Source: Adiantum capillus-veneris (lineage: Eukaryota > Streptophyta > Polypodiopsida > Polypodiales > Pteridaceae). Taken from it: 64,000 nucleotides of DNA. Of this stretch, positions 39,601 to 48,424 are shown piece after piece. Each line of letters opens with the position of its first letter. Positions within the stretch are counted from its first letter, which is position 1. Location of the stretch: NCBI GenBank assembly GCA_014529385.2, contig CM043970.1, positions 69,338,567-69,402,566 of the forward strand. Direction: 5' to 3'. Both the position numbers and the translations under genes were made by a program. Under the pieces are notes generated by a model. It was not told where the DNA came from, ran no database searches, and saw only the letters and a list, made by a program, of their open reading frames with translations.

Positions 39601-40068
39601 AAACGTAGATTGTGCTCTTACCTATCACCTGACCCAAGTGAGCCCAATCCCGTAGTTCCAAAACGAATCAATGATCGTGAAAAGAAAAAAATCACAGAAT
39701 GTTACACACCCGCTCCCGAGCTAGTTTGGGTACCAAAGAAAGAACGATTTGTTCCACCTAGCTCAGGAAGGGGGGAGTCCCATGAAGATTCTAGCTCATC
39801 ATGTAATACATCCATAGAGGTAAAAGCTTCTACACAGCCTCCATCTATAGTAGTGGACCTCCATGAAGCTACAAAAGAATCCACACCTCCCAGTGTTCAA
39901 GAATCACCTAATGAACCACTTCAAGTTCGATCCTGGGAGAGTACCTTACCACCCTTGCAACTTGACGAGGCACCTAGGGTAATAGAAAACTACTGGCAAA
40001 AATCCTCACCTATTACCAACTGGAACAATTGGTTTCAAAGGGTGACAAGCTCATTTCAAACGGTATGA
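36637..40068 (+). CDS. gag-pro: Gag C-terminus with four zinc knuckles, retropepsin and WVPK tail (1143 codons)
   Basis: The frame begins without an ATG (TTG at 36637), directly after a frameshift, and completes the gag domain (GIYNGLVIRG...AIQLEDNL). Four CCHC knuckles follow, with Cys at residues 103, 126, 278 and 316, for RNA packaging. After a basic/acidic linker (KKKKTRRKK near residue 385) comes an aspartic protease: ILDGGAGVSIV with catalytic Asp714, then MILGRPFM near 790. DGGA in place of D[ST]GA is a variant seen in plant gypsy proteases. The last ~210 residues carry four WVPK/WIPK repeats (about 931, 964, 985, 1029). No reverse transcriptase, RNase H or integrase follows. This 3.4-kb stretch has no internal stop, in contrast to the broken upstream Gag. 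Confidence 0.85.
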   Translation: MRNEGIYNGLVIRGITTWEDVTANAIQLEDNLMIAGMRVSTDTRSTSSQAIEYEPMTAKPIANEPKVFETFLTDLTKAIQESLKDNRPPQNSHMYPRREQQWCSICLGPHSTSECPTFRVKFNGTCNACGRYGHQAKDCLMIKRMMANRPSVAWTDAPRAPVLMPTPPVEQLPQPMVPRSQNVVQATPLPPPVLGPQPPHPRVAPMNQVGCEPSNAYADGCEEEIDTSIAYGLDTLEECPIYYMEDCWGQVKPVYQAAALASRGQNINTQARRPPLQCYECGGPHRVAECPIRLQKNAAQMQMNQGSTSAMPILTCNRCGIDHLIAQCPYNPNAPKITPLNLVEIASVTSPMPPVAPAYAITRSMLQGPGHILEERDTASIIQAKKKKTRRKKSQNTENSKPSSKTNIGTGDDPVYMNDLEDDSDSVETMETRTNTTKGKTDKENRNMGPNENRMRENHKEPLKTPQVFPNPIQDPQDKPQGQKGKNRKKKIGTYPNPVDEIKQVKQLRGLVEETQRKLEPEPMHIKIHDTVFPTQVHPPHMNHRPLAISSIIQEGSEDRTSESEHTPFLLERMFNEGIPDPIEEYEIPSSPVPSQGPTPCKTPMNVAKLVDFMSSEVRTTIIAKLYGDPELFLALRAFLNGELRTGLPQFAQPNRPDSIMIDEENHVQSLDLDGHESVIEVPINELGQYFEGDESNATLPITTKGLTIKGILDGGAGVSIVTKDCWESMGKPRLSVTNIVVKMANGTIAKPMGMLKDLKIKVLGHKVRHTFIVMDFSKHLMSYEMILGRPFMREAQMVHDWSKNHVYLQFQDSVLRVDLVTGKVHPLGSKTIIDHRSDTTVHSTPLQYCYTCKKDTDIGQDSPYMDILPGMTESDNVDWVHLASTIDTWGNRGTTWVTLEGNEMPIPLNMLQAMHIASDKTHPNVTKKTYKWVPKASLVTITSAKKQKPCKKRTTHSKKSKKMLRWIPKRLLEAQGYYQGNDQIWVPKRRLCSYLSPDPSEPNPVVPKRINDREKKKITECYTPAPELVWVPKKERFVPPSSGRGESHEDSSSSCNTSIEVKASTQPPSIVVDLHEATKESTPPSVQESPNEPLQVRSWESTLPPLQLDEAPRVIENYWQKSSPITNWNNWFQRVTSSFQTV

Positions 40069-40075
40069 TCTACCC

Positions 40076-40089
40076 AAGGAAGGGGGGAG
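40076..40089 (+). other. Internal polypurine-tract-like sequence
   Basis: AAGGAAGGGGGGAG lies eight bases after the stop codon of the gag-pro ORF and is followed by TGTTTGCTGACAG. The functional tract at 41671 has the same AGGAAGGGGGG core before TGTTAACC. It may be a second priming site, or the former 3' LTR border of a parental element. Confidence 0.5.
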
Positions 40090-41670
40090 TGTTTGCTGAC
40101 AGTCATCATTCATTTGTTTCCCTCTCAACCTTTTTCCCTGACCTCTCAATTCCAATCTTAGGGAATGTACATATAAAGCTTTATACTCACAAAAAAAAAA
40201 AAAAAAAAAAAGAGCAAGAGCAATTAGCAAACGAGTATGCACATTAAAGTCAAAACATTGACTCAGACCTACACATGTCACATCTGGTACAGTGAAACAG
40301 AAACCTATGCCATAAAACACCTTTGATCCTCAAAACTTGAATGATGGAGGGTAGGTAAGATTAGTACGATAGGAGTGTTTTTGTTTTAGAGTTGAGTGAT
40401 TAGCAAAGTTCTCTTTTCCCACTAATGTGCCTCCTGGAGGTATTCCTTTTGTTTCCTAGTGTGTACAGGAGCGTGTTTCTATTGATAGTATTTGGACCTT
40501 CATGGAACCTTCAAATCAAGCGCGACCATCGACACAAACAGGTGTTTCTTGTCCATTAGCATTGCCCTTATCTTTTTTGCATCCATGTTTGTCTGCTTTG
40601 ATTGTGATTGGTAGCATACTATTCAGCGCATTGGCTTAGTATCCAACATTTAATTCAATGCAATCTTTTGTCATAACTTGTTTAGGTGTAAAAATCAAGC
40701 AGTCCGACTAAGCTAGTTTGACCAAGCTAGGTATTAGAAATCTTCTCTTAATACCATGGGGAATGCCTTCCTAATAAGCAATGGTTACTTAGGTTCTTAA
40801 TCCGATTTAGGCAGCATTGTATGAAATGTACTAGGGCTTTCTAGTGGGCTTAACCCTATTGACCTTTAGCTTAAGTATTATAAAGGGAGTTTACTAATGT
40901 GATGAGCCTGGGGAGGGTAACAGTGTTATATGACCCCCCAAAGTTACAAAATTAAAATGATGAAAATGAACAAACAAAAAATCAAAGTGCCACAATGTAA
41001 AATTTTAAGCTGGAAGAGAAATCTCAGCTTGATTTGGTACTTCACTCACATGTATTGCCTATGGTACTAGAGCCCTAGAGGTTCCCAGTGTGGGCGCTTT
41101 TCCTTGAAAAGCAAAAAACCCAAGGCATACAAAATAAGCACACACATCAAAATTGAATCAGTGTGAAAAGACCTTGGGGGGTCAAAGAAAAAGTAATCAG
41201 TCAGGCAATGATTTCATGAGAAATTCCTTTTATGGTAGCTTAACTACAAGGTTTTCTAGATATAGCCTCTAGTCAGCCCTTGAACATGAATACTTGGCTC
41301 TCGCGATTAAACAACTTAATTGACCACAAAAAATTAAGAAGCTTACCCATGGTATTAATATTTGATCTCTAGTGCTTTTCGACCGTCAAATTAGTGACCC
41401 CAGACTTGTTTAATTTTTTACCTTTACATCTGTTTATGCATTTGATTACATTGAAATTTAATGTTCATTGCTAACAAATTGTTTGAAATTCTTTTACCAA
41501 TCAATTTGTCTACCTAAAACTGCATATGCTTTTTAAGAGAATGCAATTACTGTGCCAATGTTGTTTGATTTTGCAGTGACTGAAGAAGGCTAAGGACATT
41601 CATCTCAAATGCTCTTCCACCTCGACGAACCAGCTTCAACTCAATAGCTTCCGAGGACGGAATCTACATC
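40090..41670 (+). other. Non-coding 3' segment of the retrotransposon
   Basis: About 1.6 kb without a recognisable coding region lies between the gag-pro stop and the polypurine tract. It includes a ~21-base poly(A) run at 40191, AT-rich sequence, and a splice-acceptor-like TTTGATTTTGCAG at about 41565-41577. The final ~90 bp (CTTCAACTCAA..CCGAGGACGG) resembles the terminal pre-PPT sequence usual in plant gypsy elements. The middle could be a relic of deleted pol or captured DNA; I cannot identify it. Confidence 0.6.
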
Positions 41671-41681
41671 AGGAAGGGGGG
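41671..41681 (+). other. Polypurine tract
   Basis: AGGAAGGGGGG is followed by CA and then the TGTTAACC start of the 3' LTR. It is the plus-strand primer site for reverse transcription. Confidence 0.9.
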
Positions 41682-41683
41682 CA

Positions 41684-41976
41684 TGTTAACCCTCATGGCA
41701 CACGGACACCCATCACCTACGATGGACGCGTATTATGTATGATTTAGAGTCAGGTACCGGGCTTGTCGGACCAATAGGGAAAGGTAGAGTGATCGTCGAT
41801 GAGAGGCGCACTTTAACTTGGACATTCAAGGGATTAGTTGGTTAAGCATGGGCGCCCAAGTGTGAATGGGGTGAGCTCCTATAAAAGCCAACTAAACCTA
41901 ATTTTTACTCATTCTCTCATTTGTGCAATTGAAGAGTGCTCTTGCTCCATCTCCATCTTCTTCTTTTTCACCTCCT

Positions 41977-42009
<33 letters not shown>

Positions 42010-42259
42010 GAGAGTGTGTGTGCGATCGAGCATTACGAAGGCACGACGGCGGCGAAGCGGTTGAGCGCGGCACGACTACAGCTTCTTCTTCATCGCGGCG
42101 AGGAATCCACCACGAAGGCGAGCGTAGAGCGGTGAGTGACACACCCTTTGTTTTCTTGAGCTTGCTAGTTTAGGCTTGTTGTGTGCTTGGAGCCGTTTGT
42201 GGCTCGCATACGGTGTATTGGCAAGTCCCTTGCTTCGACAGTGCGGCAAGGAGCGCACA
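41684..42259 (+). repeat. 3' LTR
   Basis: This 576-bp copy of 33366-33943 has TG...CA ends and a TATA box at 41880-41887. By hand I count about seven transitions and one (GA) unit difference from the 5' LTR. It is followed by AAGGT and the interrupted satellite monomer. Confidence 0.96.
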
Positions 42260-42264
42260 AAGGT
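42260..42264. repeat. Target-site duplication, right copy (AAGGT)
   Basis: Identical to 33361-33365. The next bases, CCACCACTTGTCC, continue the satellite subunit interrupted by the insertion. Confidence 0.95.
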
Positions 42265-43735
42265 CCACCACTTGTCCAAGCTATTATTGCTAGTAGCCTG
42301 AGTGGTTTGGTCTCAAGATTCACCACTTTTATTAAGAATATGTGGGTGTTAAGGTCCACCACTTGTCCAACCTATAAGGCTACATCTTAAAGGTTATTCT
42401 TTCTTACTACTTGGAGTGACCATGATAGGTTTTACATGGGGGTTTGGTTCCAAGGTCCACCACTTGTCCAAGCTAACTCTATTGAAACATAGAGAGAAGC
42501 AAAGGTCCACCCCTTGTCTAAGCTAGGGTCCATTGAAACATGGAGAGAAGGATGCTCCACCATTTGTCCAAGGTAGGATCCATTGAAACATGAGGAGAAT
42601 CAAGGTGCACCATGTCTCCAAGATGCTAGGCTCCATCGAAAAACATTAAACCCACGATATGTCGTAGATGAGGGGTTTACAGTCAAGGTCCACCACTTGT
42701 CCAAGCTATTATTGCTAGTAGCCTGAGTGGTTTGGTCTCGAGATTCACCACTTTTCCACTCTATGTCATTATATTAAGAATATGCGCGTGTTAAGGTCCA
42801 CCACTTGTCCAACCTATAAGGCTACATCTTAAAGGTTATTCTTTATTACCACTTAGAGTGACCATGATAGGATTTACATGGGGGTTTGCTTCCAAGGTCC
42901 ACCACTTGTCCAAGATAACTCTATTGAAACATAGAGAGAAACAAAGGTCCACCACTTGTCCAAGCTAGGGTCCATTGAAACATGGAGAGAAGGATGCTCC
43001 ACCATTTGTCGAAGCTAACTCTATTGAAACATGGGGGGTTTACGTTCAAGGTCCACCACTTGTCCAAGCTATTAGTGCTAGTAGCATGAGTGGTTTTGTC
43101 TCAAGATTCACCACTTTTTCACTCTATGTCATTATATTAAGAATATTAGGGTGTTAAGGTCCACCACTTGTCCAACCTATAAGGCTATATCTTAAAGGTT
43201 ATTCTTTCTCACCACTTGGAGTGCCCATGATAGGTTTTAAATGGGGGTTTGGTTCCAAGGTCCACCACTTGTCCAAGCTAACTCTATTGAATAATAGAGA
43301 GAAGTAAAGGTCCACCACTTGTCCAAGCTAGGGTCCATTGAAACATGGAGAGAACGATGCTCCACCATTTGTCCAAGATAGGCTCCATTGAAACATGAAG
43401 AGAAGCAAGATGCACGATGTCTCCAAGATGCTAGGCTCCATCGAAATACCTTAAACCCACGATATTTCGTAGATGGGGGGTTTACTTTCAAGGTCCACCA
43501 CTTGTCCAAGCTATTATCGCTAGTAGCATGGTTTGGTCTCAAGATTCACCAGTTTTCCACTCTATGTCATTATATGAAGAATATCTGGGTGTTAAGGTCC
43601 ACCACTTGTCCAACCTATAAGGCTATATTCTAAATGATATTTTTTTTTACCACTTGGAATGTGCATGATATGTTTTACATGGGGTTTTATTCCAAGGTCC
43701 ACCACTTGTCCAAGCTAGATCTATTACATATATAT
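42265..43735 (+). repeat. Satellite continuation and decaying array edge
   Basis: Dimers resume in phase after the retrotransposon: first the short monomer type, then the long one. Near 43010 one monomer is internally deleted. Copies become progressively more divergent to about 43735, where the array ends. Isolated core units remain further on at about 43800, 44213 and 44300. Confidence 0.93.
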
Positions 43736-44762
43736 TATACATACAATATTCAACTAGATTCCCTACCTATCATGTCCAGTAGCATGGATGCTCTAGCTTG
43801 AAGGTCCACCACTTGTCCAACCTATACTCTCTTATGTAAGGGAGATCTCGCTATAAATTCAAAACCTTCCTGCCTAAATTTAAAATATCCCTCCCAAATC
43901 TTAAATATCCCGCCTAAATTTTAAACTATCCCGCCCAAATTTTAAAATTCAAACTTTTTTATAAAAATTTAAATTTTACTACTTAAATTTAAAATATTCC
44001 ACGCAAAATTGATTTTAAATTCAAGTTTACCACAAAAAGATATCATTATACCACCTAAATTCAAATATGCAAACCTCAAATCATTATATTGTACATAAAT
44101 TCAAACAAATTCAAATTAACAAGCCTAAACTGATATTAGTTTGCATAGATATGAATTTATCACACCTAAATTATGTCACCATGTTAGAGAGAGTGGTTAG
44201 AGAATTTGAACAAGGTCCACCACTTGTCCAACCTAGATACCAAGAAGGATTGAGTGTACAAGGTATTGTTTGGAGGTCCTTATAGTCCATTGGTCTCAAG
44301 GTCCACCACTTGTGGTAAGGGTCACCAAAAAGTGTATATATTCATCCAAAGAAATACACGTATTTTTGGTCTACATGTCCTAGTTTAAACCATTTATGTC
44401 CATTAGGTGTATCACTAAACAACACTACTATTTTTGAGAAACAGAAGTTACAATCATATCTACAAATGGATTAGAGGAAAATCAGCTCAGCATACATCCA
44501 GAACTCGCTACAAGAATCGACTTTAATAGATCACGCAAGTAAGTCTTCCATTCAATTTTACTAGTATTACAATGTGTTAGTTATTTGTGATATTTATGTA
44601 TGTATATATACTATGTGTGCATATCGTAATTAAGTGTAATTGTGTATCTGCATTATGTATGAGTATTACAATGAAATAACACAAATATACATACATACAC
44701 ATAGATAACACAGACGCACACATACATGAGCATGTATTTTCAAGAGAGAGATAGCAAATACA

Positions 44763-44768
<6 letters not shown>
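43736..44768. other. AT-rich intergenic DNA with isolated satellite cores
   Basis: No gene seen. Around 43866-43950 there are about four degenerate ~20-bp units of the form CCCGCCTAAATTTTAAA. Three single satellite core motifs (GGTCCACCACTTGT) remain near 43800, 44213 and 44300 in otherwise unrelated sequence. Confidence 0.7.
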
Positions 44769-44794
<26 letters not shown>

Positions 44795-44827
44795 TAAATA
44801 ACTGTTTTTTAGAGAGAGGAGAGAGAA
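44769..44827. repeat. GATA/GA microsatellite
   Basis: (GATA)n followed by (GA)n, then a further GA-rich stretch reaching the minisatellite. Short ORFs overlapping it are not credible genes. Confidence 0.85.
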
Positions 44828-44828
44828 A

Positions 44829-45100
44829 GATAACAGATTTCACTGTGTTTATGTATGTGGAAGAGAGGAAGACGATGTATGGGAATATGTGCACGTATTT
44901 TCAAGAGAGAGACAACAAGATAACAGATTTCATTGTGGTTATGTATGTGGAAGTGAGGAAGACGATGTGCGGGAATATGTGTATGTATTTTCAAGAGAGA
45001 GACAGCAAGATAACAGATTTCACTGTGGTTATGTATGTGGAAGAGAGGAAGACGATGTGTGGGAATATGTGTATGTGTGCGGGGATACTTTTAAACTATG
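44829..45100 (+). repeat. 90-bp minisatellite, about three copies
   Basis: GATAACAGATTTCA recurs at 44829, 44919 and 45009, exactly 90 bp apart, with a partial unit at the end. Because 90 is a multiple of three, one frame reads as a 30-residue repeat (YVEERKTM...). I see no domain or start context suggesting it is translated. Confidence 0.9.
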
Positions 45101-45610
45101 TATCTCTGTCTTTTGATGAGAGAGTGTGTGTGCAAGAAGAGTTACAGAGAACCATCTTCTCTATATGGAGAAAGACAGAGAGTGAGAGAGAGAGAAATAC
45201 CTGTTTTTTCTCTATTCGTGAGGTGTGCAATGTCTCCTAAGAAGACTGCCCGATCCTGCCCTTCTGGAAAGCGTTGTGTACGCTGCTGTTTCTTTGTCTT
45301 GTGCGCGAACTTTCAATCCTGTGCACTCCACCTGTGTGTTGTGTACGATGCCGAGCTTGCTCCTCTACGCGCGCGTATACTCCAACTGTGTGCGATCCGT
45401 GTGCGCTTTCTGTGTTTTTGCTGCTCGCCTGCTTTCTCTGTGTGCGTTTCTCGTGCGCTCTCTATGTGCCTAATCTTGATAGGGTTTATTAGAATGCCAC
45501 GTATGCTACAAGTCCATGTTTTATCATAGGATTAAAAAAAACAAAAGCAATATAAAAAATTAACCAATTCACACGGCCAAAATTAAAGAAATCATGGTTG
45601 AAAATATGAA
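45101..45610. other. Intergenic DNA, no gene recognised
   Basis: Contains GA/TG-rich sequence and a Cys-rich 143-codon ORF (45098-45529) without recognisable domains. It overlaps the minisatellite edge and is probably a chance ORF. Confidence 0.5.
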
Positions 45611-45619
45611 AAACATGCC

Positions 45620-45860
45620 CCTAGCCCTGCGGGGCGCTGCCCCTCGACCCCGCCCGGCAGTCGCGCCGGGAGGCGACAAGGGGCTGCCGCCCCTTGACCC
45701 CGCCCAGAACAATATCCCAAAATCAACCTCCCAAGCCCCGCCATCGAGAGCGCTATATTCCACATCCCCATCAAGAGCGCTACCCCCAAACCTCACGTGG
45801 AAGCGCTGCCTTGTCACCCCATTGTGGCATTGCCCTAAGACCCCGCATCTGGAGTGCTAA
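45620..45860. repeat. GC-rich degenerate repeat island
   Basis: A sharply GC-rich patch in AT-rich surroundings. GGGGCGCTGCCCCTCGACCC (about 45630) recurs as GGGGCTGCCGCCCCTTGACC (about 45680), followed by progressively weaker units containing GAGCGCT or AAGCGCTGCC near 45748, 45775 and 45803. It looks like a decaying tandem repeat or a remnant of a foreign or mobile sequence. Confidence 0.6.
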
Positions 45861-46430
45861 ATGGGAACATTCTTCATTAGTGAAATTTTGAACATAAATT
45901 ATATTAGCATATACTTAAATATAATACAAATATTAACATATTAGCTATACTACTAATTTACTATAGCAGTTCTAGATTATGTCCCATACTATATTTAAGG
46001 TGCCAAAGGTTTGGCCTTATGGTCCTAGATTTAGCCAAGTGGTCAACACATATAGGACCAAGTGCACACTGTGCCACAAAACTTGGCCACCACTTCACTT
46101 GCCAAAGTTTAGGCCACATGGTCAATCCTAACTTTCCAATGTTCTTATTATGTCACCTTTTGCCTCGTGGAAAACCTAGGCTTGTTTTCACATACTCAGG
46201 CACTTCAAGCCACAATAAATTGTCATTACTCTTCGACAACCCTTTTGTTCAAGTCTTTGAAAAAACATTGTTTAAGGCCACCCTAAACCATTTTCATTTA
46301 GGGGTGTCTAAAACTAGCTTTTTGGCAATTCGAGAAGAAAATGGTCAAAGTTTTATACTTAGTTTTAACCACTTGACCAATTCAAATATTGGAAAGCAAG
46401 GTCTTGTAATACTTTTCTTTGGACATCACA
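45861..46430. other. Intergenic DNA with diverged repeat-like motifs
   Basis: A 150-codon ORF (46019-46471) has no recognisable domain, and its last codons run into a satellite-type unit, so I do not call it. Several short motifs such as CCAAGTGGTCAAC and ACTTGACCA resemble the satellite core, some in the opposite orientation. Confidence 0.5.
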
Positions 46431-48335
46431 CATTAAAACTAGGTCCCTCACTTGTCCAAGCTATGCTCTAATACAATAAAGGGCTTCTGGTTTCAAGATG
46501 CACCACTTTCCCAACCTTGATTCCATTAAAGAAGCTAGCTCTACTTAGACATTTAATAGCAAGGTCTTGCAGCAGTTCAGATTGAACATTTTCCATGGCA
46601 GCTAGGTCCACCACTTATCTAAGCTATGCTCTAATAGAGTAAGGGGGTTTTGGTTTCAAGATCCACCACTTGTCCAAACTTGATTTGGGAAGCAAGGTCC
46701 TATAATAGTTTGCTTTGGACATTCACCATTACAACTAAGTCCACCACTTCTCCAAGCTATGTTCTAATACACTAAGGAGGTTTTGGTTTCAAGGAGAACC
46801 ACTTGTACGACTCTGTTTTTGGAAGTAAGGTCTTTACATAGTTCACCTTGGACCTTGGACATTGGATACTACAACTAAGCCCACCACTTGTCCAAGATAT
46901 CCTCTATATATAGCCAAAGGGTTTGGGTTTCAAGATTCACCACTTTTCCAACCTTTCTTCCAGTAAAGAAAGGAGGGGCTTTATAACTAGGTCCACCACT
47001 TGTCCAAGCTATGCTCTGATATGGAAAGGGGATTTTGGTTTCAAGGTCCACCACGTGTTCAACCTTGCAAGACTCAAGGGATACTTGGACATTGGAAAGC
47101 ATAGTCCTATAGTAGTTGATAGGTGGCAGTGGGTATTACAACTAGGTCCAACCTATGCTCTCATATAGCAAAGAGGCTTTGCTTTCAAGGTCCACCACTT
47201 GTCCAACCTTACTTCCATTAAAGAAATGAGGGGCTACGTAAACATTGGCAAGCAAGGTAGCAAGGTTCTAAGGTGTTTCACCTTGGATATTGGGCATTAT
47301 AACTAGGTCCACCACTTGTCCAAGCTATGCTCTGATAAAGAAAGGGGATTTTCGTTTCAAGGTCCACCATGTGTTCAACCTTTCTAATATAGAAAGGGGA
47401 TTTTTGTTTCAAGGTCCACCACGTGTTCAACCTTGAAAGACTCAAGGGATACTTGGACATTGGAAAGCATAGTCTTATAGTAGTTGATAGGTGGCAGTGG
47501 GTATTAAAACTAGGTCCAACCTATGCTCTTATATAGCAAAGAGGCTTTGGTTTCAAGGTCCACCACTTGTCCAACCTTACTTCCATTAAAGAAATGAGGG
47601 GCTACGTAAACATTGGCAAGCAAGGTAGCAAAGTCCTAAGGTATTTCACCTTGGATATTGGGCATTATAACTAGGTCCACCACTTGTCCAAGCTATGCTC
47701 TGATAAAGAAAGGGGATTTTCGTTTCAAGGTCCACCATGTGTTCAACCTTTCTAATATAGAAAGGGGATTTTTGTTTCAAGGTCCACCACGTGTTCAACC
47801 TTGAAAGACTCAAGGGATACTTGGACATTGGAAAGCATAGTCTTATAGTAGTTGATAGGTGGCAGTGGGTATTAAAACTAGGTCCAACCTATGCTCTTAT
47901 ATAGCAAAGAGGCTTTGGTTTCAAGGTCCACCACTTGTCCAACCTTACTTCCATTAAAGAAATGAGGGGCTACGTAAACATTGGCAAGCAAGGTAGCAAA
48001 GTCCTAAGGTATTTCACCTTGGATATTGGGCATTATAACTAGGTCCACCACTTGTCCAAGCTATGCTCTGATATAGAAAGGGGATTTTTGTTTCAAGGTC
48101 CACCACGTGTTCAACCTTGAAAGACTCAAGGGATACTTGGACATTGGAAAGCATAGTCCTATAGTAGTTGATAGGTGGCAGTGGGTATTACAACTAGGTC
48201 CACCACTTGTCCAACCTATGCTCTCATATAGCAAAGAGGCTTTGGTTTCAAGGTCCACCACTTGTCCAACCTTGCTTCCATTAATATAGCAAGGAGGATT
48301 TGGTCTCAAGGTTCACCACTTGTCCAACCTATGCA
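46431..48335 (+). repeat. Diverged array of satellite-related subunits
   Basis: Units carrying AGGTCCACCACTTGTCCAAG, GGTTTCAAGATTCACCACTT and CCAACCTTGCTTCCATTA recur throughout. These match subunits of the main satellite, where the equivalent pair is GTCCACCACTTGTCCAAGC followed by TGGTCTCAAGATTCACCACT. Divergence between units is much greater than in the 33-kb array, so this is an older or less homogenised relative. It runs to about 90 bp upstream of the DUF7869-like ORF. Confidence 0.85.
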
Positions 48336-48359
48336 AACCTTTTTCATGTTGTAGCATGA
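46991..48359 (+). repeat. 316/368-bp tandem repeat
   Basis: The landmark GTCCACCACTTGTCCAAGC occurs at 46991, 47307, 47675 and 48043, giving periods of 316, 368 and 368 bp. The two 368-bp copies are almost identical. The 52-bp difference is one extra subunit (GGGGATTTTCGTTTCAAGG...), which the first and last copies lack. Confidence 0.9.
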
Positions 48360-48404
48360 TTTTTGGTTTGAAGAGTATTTTTCTATAACTATGGATTTAA
48401 CAAT

Positions 48405-48424
48405 GTAATCTTTTTACTTACAGG
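48405..48424 (+). promoter_or_regulatory. Candidate 3' splice site before the ORF
   Basis: TCTTTTTACTTACAG directly precedes G-ATG of the DUF7869-like ORF, with an A-rich possible branch region (TTTAACAATG) about 25 bp upstream. This is a good plant acceptor, so the ATG may lie at the start of a second exon and the repeat array may lie in or near a 5' intron. No donor was assigned. Confidence 0.45.

Larger units (their letters stand above)
33366..42259 (+). mobile_element. TR-GAG-like non-autonomous Ty3/gypsy retrotransposon, 8.9 kb
   Basis: The element has LTRs of 578 and 576 bp beginning TGTTAACC and ending GCGCACA, a 5-bp target duplication, a primer site complementary to tRNA-Asp and a polypurine tract. 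Between them lie Gag with four CCHC zinc knuckles and a retropepsin, but no reverse transcriptase, RNase H or integrase in any frame I can read. From 40069 to the polypurine tract there are 1.6 kb of non-coding DNA. This fits the class called TR-GAG, which is mobilised by enzymes supplied in trans. The LTRs differ by about seven substitutions, all transitions by my hand count, plus a 2-bp microsatellite change, so insertion is fairly recent although Gag is already frameshifted. Confidence 0.9.

Noticed and set aside
45098-45529. 143-codon Cys-rich ORF
   Set aside because: Overlaps repeat-derived sequence, no domain, and three overlapping frames are similarly open.
45569-45891. Pro/Arg/Gly-rich ORFs on both strands
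   Set aside because: A consequence of the GC-rich repeat island.
46019-46471. 150-codon ORF
   Set aside because: No recognisable domain, and its end is made of a satellite-type unit.
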